NCBI RefSeq assembly: GCF_009711465.1
Contig: NZ_SMME01000872.1
Coordinates: forward strand, 21,536-85,535
Source of the DNA: Parendozoicomonas verongulae
GTDB taxonomy: Bacteria > Pseudomonadota > Gammaproteobacteria > Pseudomonadales > Endozoicomonadaceae
Length of the DNA stretch: 64,000 nucleotides
Direction of reading: 5' to 3'
In this document: positions 49,530-59,383 of the stretch, in pieces
Layout: each line of letters starts with the position of its first letter
Position numbering within the stretch: position 1 is the stretch's first letter
Position numbers and translations under genes: made by a program
Notes under the pieces: generated by a model
Told to the model about the DNA's origin: nothing
Seen by the model: the letters and a program-made list of their open reading frames with translations, nothing else
Database searches by the model: none

Positions 49530-50143
49530 TATTTAAGGTGTGGTTTAAGGCTCGGCCAAACGTTCTCAAACAATTTTGGCTGAGCCTTGGCAGTGGGGTG
49601 AATCCCGTCTGGCTGGTTTAACTCTGCGTGTCCAGCCACACCCTCTAAAAAGAACGGGACAAGTGGTACGCTAAACGTCTCGCTTAAATCTTTATAAATT
49701 CCGTTAAAACGTTTGGTGTATGCCGTGCCGTAGTTAGGCGGCATGTGCATTTCAAACAGTAATACCGGAATCTTCTCTTTTGCCATCATAGTCATCATGG
49801 CAGTGAAGTTGTCTTTGATGGCTTTCAAGGGTGTTCCTCGCAAACCATCATTGGCACCCAGCTCCAGCAATACCAGATCGGGTGTATGCGTTTTTAAAGC
49901 TTTTGGTAAACGGCTTAAGCCGCCTGATGTGGTTTCTCCGCTGATGCTCAGGTTCACTACTTGCCACTTAGGGTGTGTCTGGCGTAATTTGTCCCCTAAA
50001 AGTGCGACCCAGCCTTTCTCCAGTTCAATGCCGTATGCGGCACTCAGGCTGTCGCCATACACCAACAACGTTTTTTCTGCAGCTCTGACCTGTTGGCTGA
50101 ACAATCCCAAACCAACGAGAAGCAGTGCTGTCAACAGCCACAT
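49529..50143 (-). CDS. tesA: Periplasmic thioesterase I / lysophospholipase L1
   Basis: A 204-residue SGNH hydrolase with an N-terminal signal peptide (MWLLTALLLVGLGLFSQQVRA). Block I GDSLSAAYG holds the catalytic Ser, GANDGLRG the oxyanion Asn, and DGIHPTAKAQ the Asp-His pair. It hydrolyses acyl-CoA, lysophospholipids and some peptides in the periplasm. The frame continues 71 codons upstream into the ABC gene region, but the ATG at 50143 matches the family. It is divergent from ybbA with 19 bases between the starts, the standard gammaproteobacterial order. Confidence 0.94.
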   Translation of the reverse strand: MWLLTALLLVGLGLFSQQVRAAEKTLLVYGDSLSAAYGIELEKGWVALLGDKLRQTHPKWQVVNLSISGETTSGGLSRLPKALKTHTPDLVLLELGANDGLRGTPLKAIKDNFTAMMTMMAKEKIPVLLFEMHMPPNYGTAYTKRFNGIYKDLSETFSVPLVPFFLEGVAGHAELNQPDGIHPTAKAQPKLFENVWPSLKPHLK

Positions 50144-50162
50144 AATGATAAGACGGTAACCT

Positions 50163-50897
50163 ATGGCCAACCTTTTTGTTGATAACACCAGTAATTCCCC
50201 CAGTGATGAAAAGCAACTTGCTGTTGCGGCTTCAAATCTCACCAAAACGGTTGTAGCCCGCAGTGGTGAGCTGACTATCTTGGCTGGCCTTGATCTGCAG
50301 ATCAAGCCGGGAGAAGCAGCGGCTATTGTGGGAGCATCAGGCTCCGGTAAGTCCACCCTGCTGGGTATTCTTGCGGGACTTGACCAGCCTACCTCGGGGG
50401 AGGTCGTGCTGGCAGGTTCCCGTATCGATCACCTGGATGAAGACGACCGTGCTCGTGTACGCGGGGAGCACGTAGGCTTTGTGTTTCAGTCTTTTCAGCT
50501 ACTTCCTAACCTCACGGCCTTAGAAAATGTAATGCTGCCGATGGAGCTGTCTGGTCAGGATAATCCTGTTAAACGTGCCGGACACTTGCTTGAACGAGTG
50601 GGGCTGGATCAGCGTATGGATCATTACCCCAAGCAGTTGTCTGGAGGAGAACAGCAACGGGTGGCCATTGCCCGTGCCTTTGCCGGTGAGCCTGCCATTC
50701 TCTTTGCCGATGAGCCCACTGGCAATCTGGATGAGAAAACCGGTGAGAAGATTATTGAACTGTTATTTGAAGTGAATCGGGAAAGTGGCACTACGCTGGT
50801 GCTGGTTACTCATGATCTTGATTTGGCAAATCGCTGTGATCGTGTGCTGCATCTTCAAGGTGGTGCTCTTCATGGTGAATCAGGACGGGGGGCATAA
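50163..50897 (+). CDS. ybbA: ABC exporter ATP-binding protein (YbbA type)
   Basis: A 244-residue ATPase of the LolD/MacB-like family: Walker [10 protein letters not shown], signature [14 protein letters not shown], Walker [14 protein letters not shown] and the switch His in VTHD. It pairs with the large permease that follows, whose ATG overlaps its stop codon. The tesA-ybbA-ybbP order is conserved; the transported molecule is unknown, with a lipid or peptide suggested by the TesA neighbour. Confidence 0.93.
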   Translation: MANLFVDNTSNSPSDEKQLAVAASNLTKTVVARSGELTILAGLDLQIKPGEAAAIVGASGSGKSTLLGILAGLDQPTSGEVVLAGSRIDHLDEDDRARVRGEHVGFVFQSFQLLPNLTALENVMLPMELSGQDNPVKRAGHLLERVGLDQRMDHYPKQLSGGEQQRVAIARAFAGEPAILFADEPTGNLDEKTGEKIIELLFEVNRESGTTLVLVTHDLDLANRCDRVLHLQGGALHGESGRGA

Positions 50898-53392
50898 TGA
50901 GTTTGAACAACACGAAGCTCTGTTGGCGATTTATGGTGCGTGACTGGCGAGCCGGTGAGTTGTGGCTGCTGGTGCTTTCCCTGTTAATGGCGGTTTCCGT
51001 CAGCACGGCCATCTCTTTGTTCAGCGATCGTTTGCAGTTGGTTCTCGGTCAGCAGGTGGCCGAAGTGCTTGGTGCGGATATGGTTATCCACAGCCCTCAG
51101 CCTTTGCAGGATAGTATTTCTGCTGGTGCTGCGGAGCAGGGTCTGGAGTTATCCACAGTGCTGGAGTTTCCCTCTGTGGTGATGACTGGGGATGAAATGC
51201 AGCTGGTTTCCGCCAAAGCCGTGGAAGGCAATTACCCTCTGCGTGGCTATATGCGCGGCTCCCCTGAACCATTTGTGGAAGATGCGCCGCTGGATGAAAC
51301 GCCCGCACCGGGTGAGGCATGGCTGGAACCAAGGTTGTTTCCGCTTTTGGGTGTAAAAATAGGTGACAAAGTAACGCTGGGTGAGACTGAACTGACAGTT
51401 ACCAAAGCTATTACTCTGGAAACCGACCGTGGCGGAGACTTCTACAGTTTATCTCCACGCCTGATGTTCAATATGCAGGATGTGCAAGCGACGGGGGTGA
51501 TTCAGCCGGGCAGTCGAGTCAGTTGGAAAACCTTGCTGGCCGGAGATCAACGGCAGTTGCAGCGCTTTCAAACCTGGTCGGAAGGTAAGCTGAATGCCAG
51601 TGAACAGCTGATTATGGCGGACGACAGCCGTCGTGATTTAAGAAACTCTGTTGTCCGGCTCAGGCAGTTCCTTGGTCTTGCAAGTATGGCGGCGATTCTT
51701 TTGGCCGGTATTGCCGTGGCTATGGCCAGCCGTCGGTTTGCGGAAAGACGTTTTGATAATTCTGCCATTATGCGTTGTTTTGGCGGCAGTCGCAGCCAGG
51801 TTATGAACCTGTTTATCGGTGAGTTGGTGCTGGTCGCTGTGCTGGTGGCTATACCCGGTGTAGCCCTTGGCTGGCTGATGCAGGCGGGTATTGTTGCGCT
51901 GTTGAAAGGCGTGCTGCCAGATTGGCTGCCTCAACCGGGTATCCTGCCCATGGTTGTAGGGGGAGCCACTGGAATTATCACCCTGTTGGGCTTTGGGCTG
52001 GCTCCATTATTACGATTGCAGAATGTGTCTCCGTTGCGCGTATTACGGCGGGAACTGGCACCAACACCACCATCTACATGGTTGGTTTATGCTTTCTCAC
52101 TGGCATCTATGGTACTGCTTCTTTGGTATCACACCGGGCAGTTATTAATGACAGCAGGCATTGTGATGGCCGGGGCTGGAATACTGGTGACAGTTTCTGT
52201 TGGTGTGCAGTTTGTCATGCTGGCTGTGGATAAAAGAATCTCAAGACAGCCCATGCCTCTCTATTGGCGATTGGGTTTAAAGCGGATGATTCAGCAGCGC
52301 TCTCAGTCTTCGGCACAGCTGCTGGCGTTTTCCCTGACCTTTATGGCGATGGCGATTGTTCTTGTGCTGAGAACTGATCTTCTGGACCGCTGGCAGCGGG
52401 ATTTGCCGGAAGATACCCCAAACTACTTCGCCCTGAATATTCAGCCGGAGTCTGTGGAAGGCTATCGTACCTTTCTGGAAGACAGTCGTATTGAATCCAG
52501 TGCTTTGTTTCCTATTGTTCGTGGACGACTGGTGAAAATTAACGGTGTGGATGTACGACAGGCCGTTTCTAAAGAGGAGCGGGGTCACAATTCTATTAAC
52601 AGAGAATTGAACCTTACATGGTCGGCCGAACTGCCGGAAACCAACACTTTGCTGGAGGGCGAGTGGTGGGAGTTAGGTGCAACGGAAGGTGTCTCTGTTG
52701 AAGAAGAGATGACTGAGCACCTTGGTATCAAGATGGGAGATCGGCTGACGTTTATGGTGTCAGGCCGTGAAGTGACGGAAACAGTAACCAGTATACGCGA
52801 CGTGCAGTGGGAATCCTTCCGCCCGAACTTCTACATGATCTTCCCGAAAGCTGCGCTGGAAGATTTACCTGTTTCCTGGTTGAACAGCTTTTACCTGCAG
52901 GCTGGGGATAAAATGCTTCTAAACCAGCTCATCACTCAGTTCCCAACCCTGACACTGCTGGATCTGGATTCTGTTATCGGCCAGGTGCGAAAAATGCTGG
53001 AGCAGTCCATTGTAGCAGTGGAAGCTATGCTGGGTGCGTTGCTGTTGGCAGGGTTACTGGTCATGGCATCTGTGATTGAATCCAGTATCGATCATCGCCT
53101 GCAGGAAGGCGCCTTGATTCGCTCGCTGGGCGGCAGTCGTCGTCAGTTAGTGGTCATGCAGGCCGGTGAGTTTGTGCTGTTTGGTGCAGTGTCTGGCTTG
53201 ATTGGCGCTGCTGGCACAGAGTTGTGCAGCCTCTGGCTGAATACACGTGTATTTGAGATAAGTTGGGCGCCTGTATGGTGGTTGTGGCTCTCCTTACCGC
53301 TGTTTGGTGCTGTGGTCATTGGCTTCGCGGGGTGGTTGGGCGTACGGCGTGTTGTACAGCAGTCACCTTCAAATGTTTTGAAAGGCATATGA
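50897..53392 (+). CDS. ybbP: ABC transporter permease (YbbP type)
   Basis: An 831-residue inner-membrane permease with two FtsX-like units. One N-terminal helix is followed by a periplasmic domain, three helices (about 260-380), four further central helices, a second periplasmic region, and three C-terminal helices with FtsX-type VIESSIDHRLQEGALIRSLGGSRRQL. This duplicated layout is typical of YbbP. It overlaps ybbA by one base. Length matches E. coli YbbP (804). Confidence 0.92.
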   Translation: MSLNNTKLCWRFMVRDWRAGELWLLVLSLLMAVSVSTAISLFSDRLQLVLGQQVAEVLGADMVIHSPQPLQDSISAGAAEQGLELSTVLEFPSVVMTGDEMQLVSAKAVEGNYPLRGYMRGSPEPFVEDAPLDETPAPGEAWLEPRLFPLLGVKIGDKVTLGETELTVTKAITLETDRGGDFYSLSPRLMFNMQDVQATGVIQPGSRVSWKTLLAGDQRQLQRFQTWSEGKLNASEQLIMADDSRRDLRNSVVRLRQFLGLASMAAILLAGIAVAMASRRFAERRFDNSAIMRCFGGSRSQVMNLFIGELVLVAVLVAIPGVALGWLMQAGIVALLKGVLPDWLPQPGILPMVVGGATGIITLLGFGLAPLLRLQNVSPLRVLRRELAPTPPSTWLVYAFSLASMVLLLWYHTGQLLMTAGIVMAGAGILVTVSVGVQFVMLAVDKRISRQPMPLYWRLGLKRMIQQRSQSSAQLLAFSLTFMAMAIVLVLRTDLLDRWQRDLPEDTPNYFALNIQPESVEGYRTFLEDSRIESSALFPIVRGRLVKINGVDVRQAVSKEERGHNSINRELNLTWSAELPETNTLLEGEWWELGATEGVSVEEEMTEHLGIKMGDRLTFMVSGREVTETVTSIRDVQWESFRPNFYMIFPKAALEDLPVSWLNSFYLQAGDKMLLNQLITQFPTLTLLDLDSVIGQVRKMLEQSIVAVEAMLGALLLAGLLVMASVIESSIDHRLQEGALIRSLGGSRRQLVVMQAGEFVLFGAVSGLIGAAGTELCSLWLNTRVFEISWAPVWWLWLSLPLFGAVVIGFAGWLGVRRVVQQSPSNVLKGI

Positions 53393-53398
53393 TAAATG

Positions 53399-53412
53399 TT
53401 GATTCTGATCAA
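53399..53412. promoter_or_regulatory. Perfect FNR/ANR box downstream of ybbP
   Basis: TTGAT-tctg-ATCAA matches the FNR/ANR consensus completely. No protein gene starts nearby on either strand. It may serve the candidate small RNA at 53450-53568. Confidence 0.5.
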
Positions 53413-53449
53413 AAAATGAACACATCAATGAAAGCTTAGAACCGTCCAA

Positions 53450-53568
53450 TATAGAAAGGTTATCCACAGGTAATTCAGGAGGTTGATCACTGCTTTGGTG
53501 GATAAACTTTTCACTTATAAGACTCTCTACAAAAGAATACCCCCGAGACTCACATCTCGGGGGTATTT
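53450..53568 (+). ncRNA. Candidate small RNA in the ybbP-abgT gap
   Basis: The gap of about 200 bases has a perfect FNR box, a weak -10-like TATAGA (53450-53455), a stem TTATCCAC/GTGGATAA (53460-53467 with 53498-53505) whose loop contains AGGAGG, and a strong terminator. No ORF is present. The layout is that of a small regulatory RNA of about 110 nt. The promoter spacing from the FNR centre (about 57 bases to the start) is not canonical, so this is a hypothesis. Confidence 0.3.
53538..53568. terminator. Bidirectional intrinsic terminator
   Basis: TACCCCCGAGA-ctcaca-TCTCGGGGGTA is a perfect 11-bp stem. It has T-rich sequence on the plus-strand side and, read from the minus strand, a CTTTT tail. 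It serves the convergent abgT gene and whatever transcript comes from the left. Confidence 0.92.
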
Positions 53569-53591
53569 ATTACATGACCTGTATCGTTTTA

Positions 53592-55169
53592 TTAGCCGAT
53601 TGGGTAGGCGTAAGTAGATGCGATACCCAGCGGCAGGCCCAACCCCCAGAACAGTAACAGGAAGGCAGTCCAGCCGATCAGGAATACGATAGAGAATGGC
53701 AGCATGGTAGAGGCCACAGTACCGATACCAGATTCCCTGGAGTAACGCTGAAAGAAGATCACGATCAGCGGGAAGTAGGTCAGCATCGGCGTGATGATGT
53801 TGGACGCGGAGTCACCCACACGGTAAGCGGCCTGTGCCAGTTCGGGAGAGATACCCACAGCCATCAGCATGGGAATAAAGATAGGCCCGATCAGTGCCCA
53901 CTTGGCAGACATGGAGCCGATGAACAGGTTTACAACGCAGGTCAGCAGGATAATGCCGATGATGGTGAACTGACCAGGCATGTCCATGGCTTGCAGAACT
54001 TCCGCACCAGACAGGGCAATCAGAGTACCCATGTTGGAATCACCGAACGCCTTCAGGAACAGCGCACAGAAGAACGCCATAACCATGTAGCCAGTCATTG
54101 GCACCATGGACTCGCCCATGGCATTAATCACATCACCAGAGTTCTTGAACTTACCTGTTGCACGACCATAAACGATGGAAGGAATCAGGAAGATCAGGAA
54201 AATCAGTGGAACAATAGAGCCCATCAGTGGCGCATTGAAGGCCGTCAGCAGGCCTTCGCTGTTTCGCAGTGGGGACGCTTCAGGAATGGCGATGACCGTC
54301 AGAGCAACCAGCATACCGAGCATGGTCAGGCCGGCGTTACGGAAGCCGCGAGCTTCGTCTTCGCTGATGGTGTCCAGGTCCTGATCGATTTCAATATTCT
54401 CATCAATCTTCACATTGCGCTGCAGGCGAGGCTCAACAATCTTGTCAGTGACGAACCAGCCCATTACACCCACCAGGAAGGTGGAGGAGAAAGTGAAGAA
54501 GAAGTTAGACAGCGGATTCACCATGTAGGTGGGATCGTAAGTCTGGGCCGCGGCCTGGGTGAAGCCCTGCAGCAGTGGGTCAATGGCGCTGGGCACCAGA
54601 CCTGCAGAGAAACCACCGGATACACCGGCAAATGCCGCAGCCAGACCAGCCAGTGGGTGACGGCCCGCTGCATAGAAAATAATACCGCCCATAGGGATAA
54701 CCAGCACGTAGCCAGCATCGGAAGCGATACTGCTGATAGCACCAATCAGCACCACCATAGGTGTGATGAATTTGGTGGGGGTCATCTTAAGGAGTTTCTT
54801 CAGAGTGGTGCTGATAAAGCCAGAGCTTTCTGCAACACCAACACCCATTATGGCAACGAGTACCACTCCCAGTGGTGGGAAGGAGGTGAAGGTGGTGACA
54901 GAGGAGGCGAGGAAGCTGGCGAGGTAGTCTCCGGTCATCAGGTTAGTGATGGCGATGGTTTCACCGGAGCGGGGGTCGACCATGTCGAAGCTGATCAACG
55001 AGAAAACAAACGACAGGCCGAGTGTAATAGCAAGACAGTAAAGGAACAACATCGCCGGTGAGGGCAGCTTGTTACCATTGCGTTCTATAAAATTCAGGGT
55101 GCGATCGGCAATAGACTGCCGGTGCTTCGGCGGTATATTACCGCCGCTTTCCGCGTGAGCGCTGGACAT
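53592..55169 (-). CDS. AbgT-family transporter
   Basis: A 525-residue inner-membrane protein of the AbgT family with about nine to eleven helices. Family segments are GVGVAESSGFISTTLKKLL, IASDAGYVLVIPMGG, FAGVSGGFSAGLVPSAIDP and RVGDSASNIITPML. E. coli AbgT takes up p-aminobenzoyl-glutamate; other members export sulfonamides. Which applies here is open. I start at the ATG at 55169 (GGGA 7 bases upstream); an ATG 8 codons earlier is possible. A perfect FNR/ANR box lies 146 bases upstream. It is a single-gene transcript ending at the shared terminator. Confidence 0.9.
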   Translation of the reverse strand: MSSAHAESGGNIPPKHRQSIADRTLNFIERNGNKLPSPAMLFLYCLAITLGLSFVFSLISFDMVDPRSGETIAITNLMTGDYLASFLASSVTTFTSFPPLGVVLVAIMGVGVAESSGFISTTLKKLLKMTPTKFITPMVVLIGAISSIASDAGYVLVIPMGGIIFYAAGRHPLAGLAAAFAGVSGGFSAGLVPSAIDPLLQGFTQAAAQTYDPTYMVNPLSNFFFTFSSTFLVGVMGWFVTDKIVEPRLQRNVKIDENIEIDQDLDTISEDEARGFRNAGLTMLGMLVALTVIAIPEASPLRNSEGLLTAFNAPLMGSIVPLIFLIFLIPSIVYGRATGKFKNSGDVINAMGESMVPMTGYMVMAFFCALFLKAFGDSNMGTLIALSGAEVLQAMDMPGQFTIIGIILLTCVVNLFIGSMSAKWALIGPIFIPMLMAVGISPELAQAAYRVGDSASNIITPMLTYFPLIVIFFQRYSRESGIGTVASTMLPFSIVFLIGWTAFLLLFWGLGLPLGIASTYAYPIG

Positions 55170-55314
55170 TGTGGTTCCCTTTTTTGTTGGCATGTTAGCC
55201 TTAGCAGGCTTTTATTTGGTGAACGTATCGGGTGAGTGATTTTGTTGGGTTTTGTGTTAATTTGATCAGCTCAACCGTTGGAGGGCAATGTACGTATAAG
55301 TCGCTATCGAATCC

Positions 55315-55328
55315 TTGATTAAGATCAA
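55315..55328. promoter_or_regulatory. Perfect FNR/ANR box between abgT-family gene and rpe
   Basis: TTGAT-taag-ATCAA matches the consensus in all ten positions. It lies 146 bases before the AbgT-family start (minus strand) and 173 before rpe (plus strand), in a 331-base divergent gap that otherwise shows no ORF. Either gene, or both, could respond to oxygen limitation. Confidence 0.55.
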
Positions 55329-55500
55329 TGCAGGAAAAAGTCCTGAGGCATCCTTACAAAAAGAAGCTTGATGCTGAATCCTGAAACCCTGCCTTGACCT
55401 GAAAACAGATATATCTTTACGTTGCTGATAAATAGCCGTACTTGAAGTGAGCCGTTATAATCCCGATTTTCCACGCTCGCGACCTTTGACAAGAGATACC

Positions 55501-56172
55501 ATGAAAGACTTTCAGATTGCGCCCAGCATTCTCTCTGCTGATTTTGCTCGCCTTGGTGAAGATACGCAGGCGGTGCTGGATGCCGGTGCTGATATTGTCC
55601 ACTTCGATGTTATGGACAATCACTATGTTCCCAACCTGACGTTTGGCCCTATGGTATGTCAGTCCCTGCGGGATTACGGCATTACTGCGCCTATTGATGT
55701 TCATTTGATGGTAAAACCTGTTGATGCCATGATTGAGGCCTTCCTGAAGGCGGGCGCCAGTTACATTACTTTTCATGCTGAAGCGTCTGAGCATGTGGAT
55801 CGCAGCCTGCAGATGATTCGTGATGGTGGAGCCAAGGCTGGTCTGGTTTTGAATCCGGCGACTTCTCCTGATTGTCTTGAGTATGTGATGGATCGCCTGG
55901 ATATGATTCTGTTGATGTCCGTGAACCCTGGATTTGGTGGTCAGAAGTTTATTCCTTCTACTCTCAATAAAGCCCGTAAAGTGCGCAAGATGATTGATGA
56001 GAGTGGTCTGGATATTCGTCTGGAAATTGATGGTGGCGTGGGCGTGGGTAATATCCGTGAGATTGCTGAAGCGGGTGTTGATACATTTGTGGCTGGCTCT
56101 GCCATTTATAACTCGGGAAATTATGCGACGGCTATCAGCCAGATGCGTAATGAACTGGCTCAGGTCAGATAA
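55501..56172 (+). CDS. rpe: Ribulose-phosphate 3-epimerase
   Basis: A 223-residue TIM-barrel epimerase interconverting ribulose-5-P and xylulose-5-P in the pentose phosphate pathway. It starts [20 protein letters not shown]; an in-frame GTG 18 codons earlier is not used by the family. Metal and catalytic residues lie in [33 protein letters not shown] and EIDGG. It heads the rpe-gph-trpE cluster, a common gammaproteobacterial order. Confidence 0.96.
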   Translation: MKDFQIAPSILSADFARLGEDTQAVLDAGADIVHFDVMDNHYVPNLTFGPMVCQSLRDYGITAPIDVHLMVKPVDAMIEAFLKAGASYITFHAEASEHVDRSLQMIRDGGAKAGLVLNPATSPDCLEYVMDRLDMILLMSVNPGFGGQKFIPSTLNKARKVRKMIDESGLDIRLEIDGGVGVGNIREIAEAGVDTFVAGSAIYNSGNYATAISQMRNELAQVR

Positions 56173-56203
56173 ACACTTTTCATTAGAATTCCTGGAGGCA
56201 GGG

Positions 56204-56908
56204 ATGCTTATTCACCGGCTGTTTGCGGGCCAGATGCCCCAATTGGTGATGTTTGATCTTGATGGCACGCTGGTGGACAGTGTGCCGGATATTGTAACGG
56301 CAACAGATGCCATGCTCGAAGAGCTGGGCAAGCCAGCAGCTGGCACCGACAAGGTGCGGGTATGGATTGGTAATGGCATAGCGAAGCTGGTTCAGCGAGC
56401 ACTTCGTGATGCACAGTTGCATGAGTGGGCAGAAGATATGACTTCGCCAGAATTCTTACGGGCAAAAGATCTTTTCGACCGTGCCTATGATGAAAGCTGC
56501 GGTCATTACAGTGTGGTTTATGATGGGGTGTATGAATGCCTGAATGCATTGAAAAGCCTCAATGTGGACATGGCCGTTATTACGAATAAGAGCGAACGAT
56601 TCACTGGTAATTTGCTACAACAACTGGGATTGGATAACTACTTTTCCCAAGTGGTGAGTGGTGATACCTTGCCTCTGAGAAAGCCTGATCCGGCGCCTTT
56701 GATTCATGTAATGACACAGGCTGAGGTGTCAAAGGAGCACACCTTAATGGTTGGAGATTCCCGTCATGATATCGCAGCGGCTAAAGCTGCTGGTGTTCAG
56801 TGTGTGGGGGTGCCTTATGGCTACAATCATGGCGAACCGATTGAAAGTTTTCATCCTGATTTGCTGGTTAGCTCTCTGGATGAGTTGATCCTGATTCAGC
56901 AAAGTTAG
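56204..56908 (+). CDS. gph: Phosphoglycolate phosphatase
   Basis: A 234-residue HAD hydrolase that dephosphorylates 2-phosphoglycolate formed during DNA repair or oxygenation side reactions. HAD motif I FDLDGTLVDS, motif II VITNKS, and motif IV region MVGDSRHDIAAAKAAG are intact. The ATG at 56204 has GGAGG upstream; the open frame reaches back into rpe in another frame but that part is not translated. It lies 31 bases after rpe. Confidence 0.94.
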   Translation: MLIHRLFAGQMPQLVMFDLDGTLVDSVPDIVTATDAMLEELGKPAAGTDKVRVWIGNGIAKLVQRALRDAQLHEWAEDMTSPEFLRAKDLFDRAYDESCGHYSVVYDGVYECLNALKSLNVDMAVITNKSERFTGNLLQQLGLDNYFSQVVSGDTLPLRKPDPAPLIHVMTQAEVSKEHTLMVGDSRHDIAAAKAAGVQCVGVPYGYNHGEPIESFHPDLLVSSLDELILIQQS

Positions 56909-57276
56909 GGTAAGATTGCCATTCCGTATCCTTCTCTCCCCCCCTGAAAGGGAGGGATACGCCTTAGACACTGCTGCTAGTGAGAATGTCAGCGAGGTGT
57001 TTGCTATTGCTCTCCAGCTTTTATAGTATTCGTGCATTGTATATTTTTATCCGCACCAGCTTACCCTCTGAATGGTGGCTGACTTTTTGATAAGACGGAG
57101 TGGCCAGTGAATAGCCTGACTACTTACAATCCGATCTTGATCTTTGCCCCTCTTTTCTGGCGATGGCGTTTCTGCGCCTGACCGCCCCTGCCGCTTATGC
57201 TTACCCAATGGTGTAATGCGGTATCGAATTTACAATTATTTTCAGATAAAAATTTACGCTACAGGGATTACCTGCC
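56909..57276. other. Gap between gph and trpE
   Basis: 368 bases. A C7 run (56938-56944) lies in an imperfect hairpin GTATCC...CTCCC / GGGAG-GGATAC shortly after gph, possibly a weak terminator. At 57038-57091 a TTG-initiated 17-codon frame contains two adjacent Trp codons (57074-57079), reminiscent of a trp leader peptide, but no clear terminator/antiterminator follows. The trpE promoter must lie here, but I could not fix it. Confidence 0.4.
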
Positions 57277-58749
57277 ATGACGCCTGAACAGTTTCAGACA
57301 CTGGCCAGTCAGGGGTATAACCGTATACCTGTCACCCGTGAGGTGCTGGCTGACTTTGACACCCCTCTCTCTACCTATCTCAAGCTTGCAGATAACGATT
57401 ACTCCTGTTTGCTGGAGTCTGTGGAAGGAGGTGAGAAGTGGGGCCGTTACTCCTTTATAGGCTTGGGTAGCCGCACGGTGCTCAAGGTGACCGGCCATGA
57501 ATGGGTGCTGGAAACCGATGGTCAGACTGTTCAGCAGCGTCAGGTGCAGGACCCGCTGGCAGAAATCGAAACCTTCATGGGACAGTTTAAGGTTCCGGAT
57601 TTGCCCGATTTGCCTCGCTTTAATGGTGGCCTTGTGGGGTATTTCGGTTACGACACTGTGCGCTATATTGAGCCTCGCCTTGCACACTCTCAGCCTGAAG
57701 ATGTGCTGGGTACGCCGGATATTCTTTTGATGGTGATGGATGATCTGGTGGTGTTTGACAACCTCACCGGCAAAGTCACTTTCATCACCCATGTTGATCC
57801 GTCGGAGACTGATGCTCTGGTACGCGCTGAAGCTGCTATTGATGCACGCCTGCAGGCATTGAAGAACAAACGTGCTTATCTGCCATCCGGCGACGGCAAG
57901 AAAGACCGGGCAGAAAAAACCTTCACCCCTCTGTGGAAAGAAGACGACTTCAAAGCCTCTGTGGATAAAATAAAGGACTATATCTTTGCCGGGGATGTGA
58001 TGCAGGTGGTGCCTTCCCAGCGTATGACGTTACCTTATGATGAGCATCCGCTGAATCTCTATCGTGCCCTGCGCTGCCTGAACCCTTCTCCCTATATGTA
58101 TTATCTGAACCTCCGTGATTTTCACGTGGTAGGCTCTTCGCCGGAGATTCTGGCTCGCCTGGAACACGGTGAGGTGACCGTTCGCCCGATTGCCGGTACC
58201 CGTAAACGGGGTGCAACGGTTGAGCGGGATATAGAGCTGGAACAGGAACTGCTGGCTGACCCGAAAGAGATTGCCGAGCACCTGATGCTGATCGATCTGG
58301 GTCGTAATGATGTCGGGCGTGTGGCCAAAACCGGCTCTGTAAATCTGACCGACAAGATGGTTGTGGAGCGTTACTCCCATGTCATGCATATTGTCTCTAA
58401 TGTGACCGGGCAGTTAGAGGATGACCTGACGGCAATGGATGTTCTGCGAGCCACGCTGCCAGCAGGGACTCTCAGCGGTGCGCCCAAAGTGCGGGCTATG
58501 GAAATTATTGATGAACTGGAACCAGTTAAACGCGGTATCTATGGCGGTGCCGTGGGCTACCTCTCCTGGAATGGAAATATGGACACTGCTATCGCTATTC
58601 GCACTGCTGTGATTAAAGATGGGCAGCTGAATATTCAGGCAGGTGCCGGTGTGGTTGCAGACTCTGTGCCGGAGTTGGAGTGGAAGGAAACGCTGAATAA
58701 AGGCCGTGCCATTTTCAGTGCGGTAGATATGGCGCGAGATGGCCTTTGA
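57277..58749 (+). CDS. trpE: Anthranilate synthase component I
   Basis: A 490-residue chorismate-using subunit, first committed enzyme of tryptophan synthesis. The Trp-feedback segment ([18 protein letters not shown]) is at the N-terminus. The catalytic core shows [55 protein letters not shown] and [19 protein letters not shown]. It works with TrpG, which supplies ammonia. It heads trpEGDC with small gaps, so these are one transcript. Confidence 0.97.
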   Translation: MTPEQFQTLASQGYNRIPVTREVLADFDTPLSTYLKLADNDYSCLLESVEGGEKWGRYSFIGLGSRTVLKVTGHEWVLETDGQTVQQRQVQDPLAEIETFMGQFKVPDLPDLPRFNGGLVGYFGYDTVRYIEPRLAHSQPEDVLGTPDILLMVMDDLVVFDNLTGKVTFITHVDPSETDALVRAEAAIDARLQALKNKRAYLPSGDGKKDRAEKTFTPLWKEDDFKASVDKIKDYIFAGDVMQVVPSQRMTLPYDEHPLNLYRALRCLNPSPYMYYLNLRDFHVVGSSPEILARLEHGEVTVRPIAGTRKRGATVERDIELEQELLADPKEIAEHLMLIDLGRNDVGRVAKTGSVNLTDKMVVERYSHVMHIVSNVTGQLEDDLTAMDVLRATLPAGTLSGAPKVRAMEIIDELEPVKRGIYGGAVGYLSWNGNMDTAIAIRTAVIKDGQLNIQAGAGVVADSVPELEWKETLNKGRAIFSAVDMARDGL

Positions 58750-58769
58750 GAAGTACGGAGACAGAACAC

Positions 58770-59369
58770 ATGCTTTTGATGATCGACAACTATGACAGCT
58801 TTACTTACAACGTCGTGCAATATCTGGGTGAGCTGGGTGCTGACGTTGAGGTATACAGAAACGACGAAATCACAGTGGAAGAGATTGAGGCTAAACAGCC
58901 TGACCATATCGTGATCTCCCCCGGCCCCTGCACGCCCAATGAAGCCGGTGTGTCTATGGATACTATTCGTCACTTTGCCGGCAAGATTCCTCTGCTGGGG
59001 ATTTGTCTGGGGCATCAGAGTCTCGGGCAGGTATTTGGCGGTGATGTTATCCGTGCCCGCGAGGTGATGCATGGCAAGCTCTCTCCGGTGTATCACAATG
59101 GCGTGGGTGTGTTCGAAGGTGTGGATAACCCATTCACCTGTACCCGCTATCATTCTCTGGTTGTGGATAAAGGGACGCTGCCAGAGTGTCTGGAAATCAC
59201 CGCATGGACTCAAAATGACGATGGCTCCATGGATGAAATCATGGGCTTACGCCACAAGGAGCTGGCGATTGAAGGTGTGCAGTTCCATCCAGAGTCTATC
59301 ATGACGGACTTTGGCCATGACCTGCTGGCCAACTTTTTAAAACAACAACATCAACTCAATAAGCACTGA
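58770..59369 (+). CDS. trpG: Anthranilate synthase component II (glutamine amidotransferase)
   Basis: A 199-residue class I glutamine amidotransferase starting [14 protein letters not shown] after GGAG; 8 extra codons upstream are a frame extension. The catalytic Cys is in [12 protein letters not shown] and the His-Glu pair in VQFHPES. It hydrolyses glutamine to give ammonia to TrpE; it may also serve folate synthesis (PabA), as in other gammaproteobacteria. It is 20 bases after trpE. Confidence 0.96.
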   Translation: MLLMIDNYDSFTYNVVQYLGELGADVEVYRNDEITVEEIEAKQPDHIVISPGPCTPNEAGVSMDTIRHFAGKIPLLGICLGHQSLGQVFGGDVIRAREVMHGKLSPVYHNGVGVFEGVDNPFTCTRYHSLVVDKGTLPECLEITAWTQNDDGSMDEIMGLRHKELAIEGVQFHPESIMTDFGHDLLANFLKQQHQLNKH

Positions 59370-59383
59370 GAGTGGGAAATACG

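Noticed and set aside
53991..55061. 356-codon open frame antisense to the AbgT-family gene
   Set aside because: Composition is typical of an antisense shadow (many His, Gln, Gly) with no family resemblance; the sense gene is clear.
55259..55276. Third FNR-like site next to the perfect box before rpe
   Set aside because: TTGAT is followed by a half site in the wrong register (TCAAC after four bases), so it does not fit the consensus.
57038..57091. Trp-Trp-containing mini-ORF upstream of trpE as an attenuator leader
   Set aside because: Only a TTG start is available and no terminator hairpin with a T run follows before trpE, so attenuation cannot be supported.
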